Shown piece after piece: positions 57,040 to 64,000 of a stretch of 64,000 nt of DNA. The stretch is from the NCBI GenBank assembly GCA_015680685.1, contig MNCI01019003.1, positions 72,985 to 136,984 of the forward strand. Direction: 5' to 3'. The notes below the pieces were generated by a model. It made no database searches and was not told where the DNA came from. It was given only the letters and a program-made list of their open reading frames with translations. This stretch comes from Gnetum montanum (Eukaryota; Streptophyta; Gnetopsida; Gnetales; Gnetaceae). The position numbers and the translations under genes were made by a program. The first letter of the stretch is position 1, and the number at the start of each line of letters is the position of its first letter.

Positions 57040-59649
57040 TTCCTACAGGTGTGCTAGGCTTAAAGGAGAAATTTTTAGAAGTATTTAAAGAGCAACTAGA
57101 TGAACTACCAAAAATGAGAAATTTCCAACATCATATTGATTTCATTCCTGATGCTACCATTCCAAACAAGAGAGGTTACCAAATGGCACTAAATTAGTGG
57201 GCTGAATTACAAAGGCAAGTAGAGGAGTTACTTGCAAATGGCTTCATGTGGAAATACATTTAATGTTATGCAGTTCTAGTAGTGCTAGTGCGAAAGAAGG
57301 ATAATGATGAATAGAGGATGTGCATTGATTGCATGGTAGTGAACAAGATAACTGTGAGGTATAGGTTTTCTATTCCAAGGATGGATGATATCTTTAATGT
57401 CCTTATAAATGTGGATATTTTTAGCACAATTCATTTGAAGAGTGATTATAGTCAAATCAAAATCAAGCATAGTAATGAGTCAAAGACAGCTTTCAAGAGA
57501 TCAAATGGATTATTTAAGTGGTTGGTGATGCAATTTTGGTTCACAAATGCACCTACTACATTTATGAGGTTGATTTATGATGTAGTAAAGGAATTTATTA
57601 GTAAGTGTTGTATTTTCTATTTTGACAATATTTTGGTATATAGCTCTATTGAGGAAGAGCACTTAAATCCCTTGAGGATGATGTGTCTTAAGTTAGAGGA
57701 GGCACAACAGATGATCAATGTGAAGAAAAGTAATTCCTTCAAAAGGAAAATCATGTATTCAGGACATGTGATTTCTAAAAATTAGATTCAAATGAAGGCT
57801 ACCAAGGTGAAGATCATTAGAGATTGGCCAACTTCTAAGAATTTTGGGGAGGTAAGTTCATTTCTTGATTTAGTTGGTTTTTATAGATGATTCATAAAAC
57901 ATTTTAGTGGTATTTCATGGCCTATATTTGATTTTTTGAAGAAAAATAAAGATTTTGGATGGCATAATGAAATCCAAAAGAGATTTAAGTTATTGAAAGA
58001 AAATATTACCATTGAATTGATGCTTGTAATTCTAGATTATTAGAATATTCTTGAGGTGGAGATGGATGCTAGTGAACTTGCCATTAGTGGGGCACTTTCA
58101 CAAGAAGGTAGGCTTGTTTCTTTCTTTTCAAAAAAACTGAATGAATCAAGGAAAAAATATAGCATCTATGAGAATGAGTTGTATGCTATTCTTCAAGAAA
58201 TCAAGCATTGGAGGCATTATTTGTTACCCAAGGAGTTCACTTTGATGATGGACCACAAAGCACTTCAATTTCTAAACTCACAAAAGAAGTTGAATGTAAA
58301 GCACATGAAGTTTTTTGCACAATTATAGGAGTTCAATTTTGTGTTAAGAAAAAAAGTGGAAAAGCCAATGTCGTGGTTGATGCATTGTCTAGGATGCATG
58401 TTGTGAATTTCAATGTACCTCATGTGGAAGGTATGGATGATTTTACTTCTTTGTATGAGCATGATGATGATTTTAGACAAGTCTCAAGGAGCCTCAAAGA
58501 GCCATTAATGAGTAAGATAGATTAGTGAAGGGACTATCATATTTAAAATAAAGTATTATTTAAGAATTGAAAGGTATGTATTCCTAATTGTAATTTTATA
58601 AAGAAGATTTTGATTGAAAAGAATTATAGCAGTATGGTAGGTCAAATGAGTAGGGATAAAACACTGGAACTTATGGGTAGGTACTATTTTTTTCCTAGAA
58701 GAGCAACTAAACTTTTTAAATTTATGAAGGAGTGTTTGACTTGTTAGAGGTTCAAAGGAGATAAATACGTGGATGGACATTATATTCCTTTGCCAATGGT
58801 AAGGTGTGTATATGGATTTTATGACTAGTATTTCAAAATCAATTGTGGGAATGATGCAATTTTTATTATTTTTGGTAGGTTCTCCAAGATGGAACATTTC
58901 ATTCTATACAAGAAGGTAAGTGATACTTCTTATATGACAAATTTGTTTCTCAGAATGTTGTGAAGTTGCATATAATTCCTTTGAATATTATTAGTGATAG
59001 AGAGTTCAAATTTACGAGTTAATTTTGGAGGATTCTTTGAAAAATTTTAGTGAAAAATTTGAATTTTTCTATTACATATCATCCACAATTTGATGGCCAA
59101 ATAAAGGTGGTGAATAAATCCTCATTAAACATATTAACATGTTTGTATGATGGATAATCAAAAAGGTGGAAAAACTTGTTATGTCATGCTATATTTTTGT
59201 ACAATAATGATTTTCATGTTGATATTGACAAAAACCAATTTAAAGTAAACTATGTGTTTTATCCAAAGATGATGGACACTTTGAAGAGATTTGATGGTAA
59301 AGCTCAACTTAGTGCTAATTTTGTTTAAGAGATGAGAGATCTTCATGCATAAGTAAAATCAAATCCTAAGATGAAGCATGAAGAGAGATTTCTTAAGAGG
59401 AATGAGGGTAAACAAAAACCTAATTTTATTATTAGAGACTTAGTTTGGGAGCACTTGAAGAAGAAGAAGTTGAGAGGTATTAACTTCTCTATGTTGAAAC
59501 CCAAGAAGATGGGGCCTTTGAAAATCAAGGCTAAGATAAATGATAATGCTTGTGATATTGATATACCAAAATATGTTGATATGTATTTTTTATTTAATGT
59601 TTCAGATCTTGTGCACTATCATCAACTAAGTAATAAGAAGATTATATAG
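57040..59649 (+). pseudogene. Element F RT, RNase H and integrase (chromovirus type)
   Basis: RT from about 57050 (QHHIDFIPDATIPNKRGYQM, then RMCIDCMVVNKITVRYRFSI, SDYSQIKIKH). The catalytic motif reads FYFDNILVYS at 57625, with Asn for the second Asp. The RNase H open frame 58056-58328 has EMDASELAISGALSQEG and YENELYAILQ. Integrase is worn: a zinc-region remnant near 58640-58745 (LTC), IISDREFKFTS at 58990 for the second catalytic Asp, and a final frame 59371-59649 with MGPLKIKAKINDNACDIDIP and FNVSDLVHYH, the GPY/F-type end. At least fifteen stops. Confidence 0.85.
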
Positions 59650-61110
59650 GACTAAATCAATGCATTAAAGGGGACTATTGATTAGTCCAAGTCTTCAATG
59701 GAAAGGAAGGTAATTGTACTTAAGTAGAGGGAAACTTCTAGTACTTGAGGAGTCAAGAGACATGAATATTTGATCCATTAGAAGGAAGAGGTTGCTAATG
59801 ATGTTGTATGAGTCCATGACACCAAACTTCATGAGTGGTGAATCACTTCAATTTCTACTCTATTGCTCACTTGAGTTTACTTGTATAAGGGCAGGAGAGC
59901 TTGTGTAGGAACATCTATTTTAGTTCACTTTGTTCTTTCCTACATTTGCTCTTGTAGGTTTTGGGCTTAAAGAAGATGTCTTGGAAGACAAGAAGATAAC
60001 TTGGTTAAGGCCTAAGTTTGACAAAAGATGTCTTAAGATAAGAGCAGATGTCTTGCTAATTTTACTAATATCTTTGAAAAGATGTCTTGGCCTAAGAGAA
60101 GACATTTTAGAAAAGAAGTATTGGTCCTCTAGGAGAGATCTCATGTAAGATGTCTTAGCAATGAAGGAGACATCTTGTCCCTAGAGAAGATGTCTTATCA
60201 AAATAGCAGACATCTTTGCTAAGAGCTAGGTTTTCATAAGAGACATTTTTACAAGAATAGAGATGACCTATATGGTCAAGGAAAATTATAAAAAGCTCAT
60301 GTTCCAATTCAAGAAATATCTAGGGAAAGTTTGAAAAGGATGAAAATAGCTAGGGAGAAAATGAGAAGATCATGGAAATATTTGAAGAACGTCAAGTTAA
60401 TTTGAGGAAAGGTTTCTAGGTTTCTTATCTTCTTGTTACCCATAAATATTAATGTAATTCAAAATTTTTGATGATGTGAGAGAGAGATAGAGAGTTGTGA
60501 GATGAGATTCTTAGTGAGAGCTCTTAAGTTATGAGAGCTTGGGTAAGGTGTGGGATAACAGATTGAGTGAGTGCATAGAGGTTGCAACTCCAAGGTTAAT
60601 TGTGTAGACCTATGTGTTCTAGTCTTACTTGTAAGATGATATCTTAGTCTTGGGTTGTGGAAGAATATTTCTATTGGTTGTGTCTTGCATTGAGAAAAAC
60701 CATTATGTGGTTGTAGGGCCTTATGCTTTACAATATCATTTGAGTATGAAATTTTTTAGATGTTTATGGATTTTGAGAACTTTATTGTAATATTCTAATT
60801 GGCTAAAATTAATGATAGCTACTTTTCTAGTTTTCTAACAAAAAATTTTTGCCTTTGCATAATCTCTAGATTTAGCATTCAATTGGGATTAATTAGTGAA
60901 GTGAACCTACTCCAAGCTACAAGATAGGTAACACTATGATTAGTTGTATGGAAGTGGATGTATATGGAAGACTAATTAAGGAGGCAAGTTCCTATTATTA
61001 TTGGAAAGAAATATTCTTTTAAGCCTTAGAGGGTTGCTTGAGTGCATTAGCAATATTTTATTTCTACTTCTTTGATTGTGATTCTTTGTTTTTGTAACGA
61101 TAGGTAAAAA
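59650..61110 (+). other. 3' flank of element F, probable LTR remnant
   Basis: Starts with a purine-rich AAAGGGGAC at 59668. TTATAAAAAGC at 60287 could be an LTR TATA box. No gene is seen, and LTR limits were not determined because no second copy is present. Confidence 0.35.
59970..60250. repeat. Dispersed AGATGTCTT word, about nine copies in both orientations
   Basis: AGATGTCTTG near 59970, 60026, 60047, 60077, 60139 and 60188, and the reverse complement (AGACATCTT or AGACATTTT) near 60100, 60170, 60207 and 60241. Direct and inverted copies can pair into hairpins. Confidence 0.65.
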
Positions 61111-61559
61111 TATTCATCTAAAAGGATGGAAAGAATTTGCTAAATGATTGAGATGTAGTGGATCAAGGAACACTTTATGGTTTAACAAGGTAATATGAGA
61201 CAAGATGAGAGTAAGAAGGATGAATGGGTTGAAGAAGTGCAAATGTTGTTTTAGGCTATTATAAGTTAGTATGATAATGTTGGGAAGTAAGAGTAGCATG
61301 GTGGAAATATGTAGATGGGTGAGTTGAGTAGAGGTCTTTGTTATAAAAGGTTGTGTCAATACGATATGGTATGTGGAAAGATTTGGTGGGTGATGCTAAT
61401 GAAGTTACATAGTCTAATAAGAAAATAATATATGGCTTTTGGATGGTGACAAATGTTATTTATGAATTTTGTACTCTAACCAACAGATGATATATGGCTT
61501 CTTTAGAGCCTAAAAGTTGAAATGATAGTACTAGTTTCAAAATAGTTTTTAAATACATC
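61111..61559. other. No gene assigned
   Basis: AT-rich. Short frames on both strands, none convincing. Confidence 0.35.
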
Positions 61560-63460
61560 TAGTTGCTAATTATTGAGATGCATGGTGGATGGTTAATTAT
61601 CTATCACTATTTTATCTTTATCTATAAGATCTTGTATATCATCTTTCAAATTCATATATATATCTATGTCATGACTAGTAGTGTCATGATAATAGTAGTA
61701 TTTCATATTGTTACATCACTTATGAACATTAGGATCTCCTTATTTCTATTGAGAAGGATCCATAATTATTGGCTAGATGTAATGATAATGCACCATTTCT
61801 TGATAAGAAACATGGTTTCTTTGGATACGTTCATCATTAATAAGGTTGTTAATGAGCAAGAAATATCTCATGGGTATTTTAGTATCTTGATCCCTATTCC
61901 TTTGAGGCCTACGTTACTAGGTTAAATACGATTAAGTTGAAGGAGCACTACTTTATTCCTTTGACAAGAAAAAGATACTCTTAGATATTGGTTTCTCTTT
62001 CTCATACTTCATAGGTTTTCTAGCTCTATTATGAATTGATAGGGATTCTTAGTCACAGTTTTGAATAGAAGCATGCTCAATATGCCTATTAGTTAGAAAA
62101 TCATTATTAATAGGGCAAGGTTAAATCTAAGCCATTCTTTTTTAAATGTAATCAATCATCCCAACTTCAAAAATATCTTGAAGATGACATTCTTCCAACC
62201 TATAAGGAAACTTACTTAATTCTACCATCCATTAAGAAATGAACTTATCTATGGATTTATTTGAAGCTTTCTTAATAGCTATAAAGACATAAAACTATTA
62301 CTTTGAGGGACATCAAACACGAAGTATTCAATGAAGACAACTAATAATTGTTCGAAGTAATGGAACCATGAACCAAGTATCTATACCATTCAAGTGCTCT
62401 TCTAGAAAATGAGTTAAAAGCATTTAAGTTCAATGTAAGGATAGGGAATAAGAAGAATGCACTTATTTCAAAATGTGACTACATGATTCATAGGACTTTC
62501 TATTTCATCATTGTACTTTTTAAAAGTTGGAAGTGATACTTCTTTGGGAAGAATTGGCATAGGAATTAATGATCGTTTATGATCATTTAGAACTTGATAT
62601 AGAGAAATAGAAGAGCCTTCTTGCATAGCCAATAGCTTCACTATCTTGTCAATAGTGTTTTGAAGACAAGACATAGTATCATTAAATAATGTTAACAATT
62701 GTAGATATGTTTTAGGAAGGCACGATGTAGGCTAGGCTATAGTGGTAGATGGGTTAGAAGAGGATACATATATGAAATAGTTCTACATGCTGCTAAAATA
62801 AGTGGTCCTGATAGAGTTAAATAGATGTAAAGAGGTAGGTAGGTTATGTATAACTATGTTGATCAACATTGAACATGGGAGAAATGGCGATAATAGGAAT
62901 TGGAATGAAAGGAAATGATGGTATAGTAGGCTAAGACTAAGAAACAAAATATGAGGGCTCAAAAAATGGGTTTAGAGATTAAAAGAAAGGATGAGAATTA
63001 CTAAAGTTGTTATGGAAAAAAAGGTGATATGATGGAGAAATGGAGCTAATTAGGAGGCTAAGGCTAGGTTGCTCCACATTTGAAGGAATAGATCTAGGTA
63101 GAGAAATCCACATAGTAGTAACATTAATGTTATGCATCTAATGTGATAATAAGTTAGCCTTATTAAGACCCTTAGCTGATGATTATTCATCTTCATTAGT
63201 GAGATGAATTTTAGAGTCTAAAGCTACATTTCTTATTATATCTCTAACAGTAAGGTTGGGGCCAAGAGGTTGATCCAAGATGGCTTTAATTCCAGCTTTT
63301 TTTATTTGTAGATGTATCTTGTCTTGTATTTTCTCTTGTTCCATTTTAAGCTTTGCAATCTCCTTTGCTTTGCCATGATCTAATTCAATGGGGTAATTTG
63401 GATTGGGAAGGAAAGGAGAAAGATCATTAGGTCATTCATACTATGGCATGAGCTTGAACA
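61560..63460 (-). pseudogene. Element G: Gag-like remnant (minus strand)
   Basis: From 62700 leftwards: VSLPTFKKYNDEIESPMNHV, then a stretch with WFHYFEQLLVVFIEYF, the pattern of a retrotransposon Gag core (P.F....DP..H, W..L..AF...F). Further left, to about 61640, is another open-looking region (LKGIGIKILKYP). Upstream of 62700 the minus strand is low in recognisable features. No LTR was found, and it extends toward the window edge. Stops are frequent. Confidence 0.5.
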
Positions 63461-64000
63461 TTTTTAGTGTGATTAGATGTTTGTGATAGAACACAAGCCT
63501 GCTCTAGGAAATAGTTTTATAACTCATTTCAAGTGGTTACTAGTGTCTAGCACCGCCAAGGCATGATTACCTAAAATAGTTTTATTGCTATAAATGAACA
63601 AATATGATTAGGTGCATTTAATGATTAAAAATCTCCTAAGAACTAGTTTCCCTATATTTAATTGATAACTATCCATTTTAGCTCACACTTAGCATAATAT
63701 AGAAAATTAAATAGATCTCCTATGAGCCTAGTGTTAAATGTTACATAACAAGTATAATGAATAAGTAGTTTTATAGAAACTATTAATATTAAACTCTAAG
63801 TTATTTGTTAGCTAACTTCCTAATGCTAGACCACAAAAGCTTCACTAAATATAGCAAGAAATTGAAATAAAGAAATTATTTAAAAAATCTCAAAGTAATA
63901 CAAAGATGAAAATAATTTCTATGTTAAACTAATTTAAAACTAACACTCATAAAAGTTATATTGTTTAATTAGAGTAATAGGAATAAGCTAAATCTTAGTT
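63461..64000. other. No gene seen
   Basis: AT-rich sequence to the window edge with no recognised motif. Confidence 0.4.

Larger units (their letters stand above)
52080..59649 (+). mobile_element. Element F: chromovirus-like Ty3/gypsy remnant
   Basis: A long decayed ORF with coiled coil (52080-55560), then protease (56510-56850), RT, RNase H and integrase (57040-59649) in one direction. It differs from A-D: single RNase H, the protease-RT gap is normal, and the integrase C-terminus has the INDNA..D.P pattern of chromoviruses. LTR boundaries were not resolved, and it is uncertain that the coiled-coil ORF belongs to the same element. Confidence 0.6.

Noticed and set aside
1-64000. tRNA, rRNA or organellar genes
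   Set aside because: I saw no cloverleaf, rRNA core sequence or recognisable chloroplast or mitochondrial gene while reading both strands; a tRNA scan would be needed to be certain.

Overview
The window looks like intergenic DNA from a land plant with a large, repeat-packed nuclear genome. A gymnosperm is my guess, but no diagnostic gene confirms it. I see no intact cellular gene. Almost everything is LTR retrotransposon sequence, mostly Ty3/gypsy, and most copies are decayed by C-to-T type stops (CGA to TGA, CAG or TGG to TAG).

Layout. (1) 1-3202, minus strand: the 5' end of element A (gag start, primer-binding site, a 2.3-kb LTR). The LTR carries a degenerate LEA14-type desiccation-protein gene. 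(2) 3203-14117, plus strand: element C, missing its 5' part; spacer, pol, 3' region, polypurine tract and a cut LTR. (3) 14118-37785, plus strand: element B (5' LTR, gag, protease, long spacer, pol, 3' region, truncated 3' LTR). Its spacer is interrupted by (4) element E, 21163-29204, minus strand, complete with two LTRs and a perfect GTTAC target-site duplication, but lacking RT, RNase H and most of integrase. (5) About 38460-50729, minus strand: element D (5' LTR, gag, protease, spacer, RT/RNase H; integrase end missing). (6) About 52080-61000, plus strand: element F, a chromovirus-like pol behind a long coiled-coil ORF that is broken by an 830-bp solo LTR with AATGT duplications. (7) About 61560-63460, minus strand: a gag-like remnant, G.

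A, B, C and D form one group. Their LTRs begin TGAAACACCA, B and C (and D in part) carry a second, archaeal-type RNase H as in the Tat/Ogre lineage, and their Gag proteins are related. Where it can be measured (B and D), gag-protease and RT-integrase are separated by about 4.4-4.6 kb. In C and D the RT block is preceded by a nearly identical 3' splice-acceptor sequence, so the spacer is plausibly a giant intron.

The most interesting observation is the cargo of that spacer. C and D carry the same antisense gene, with conserved peptides and intron-like breaks. B carries different antisense cargo: the C-terminal tail of a class I ribonucleotide reductase large subunit, followed by two small membrane ORFs with bacterial-looking ribosome-binding sites. 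Short tandem arrays ending TTAAACTA flank the coding blocks, and each element repeats its own short word through its LTR, leader and spacer.
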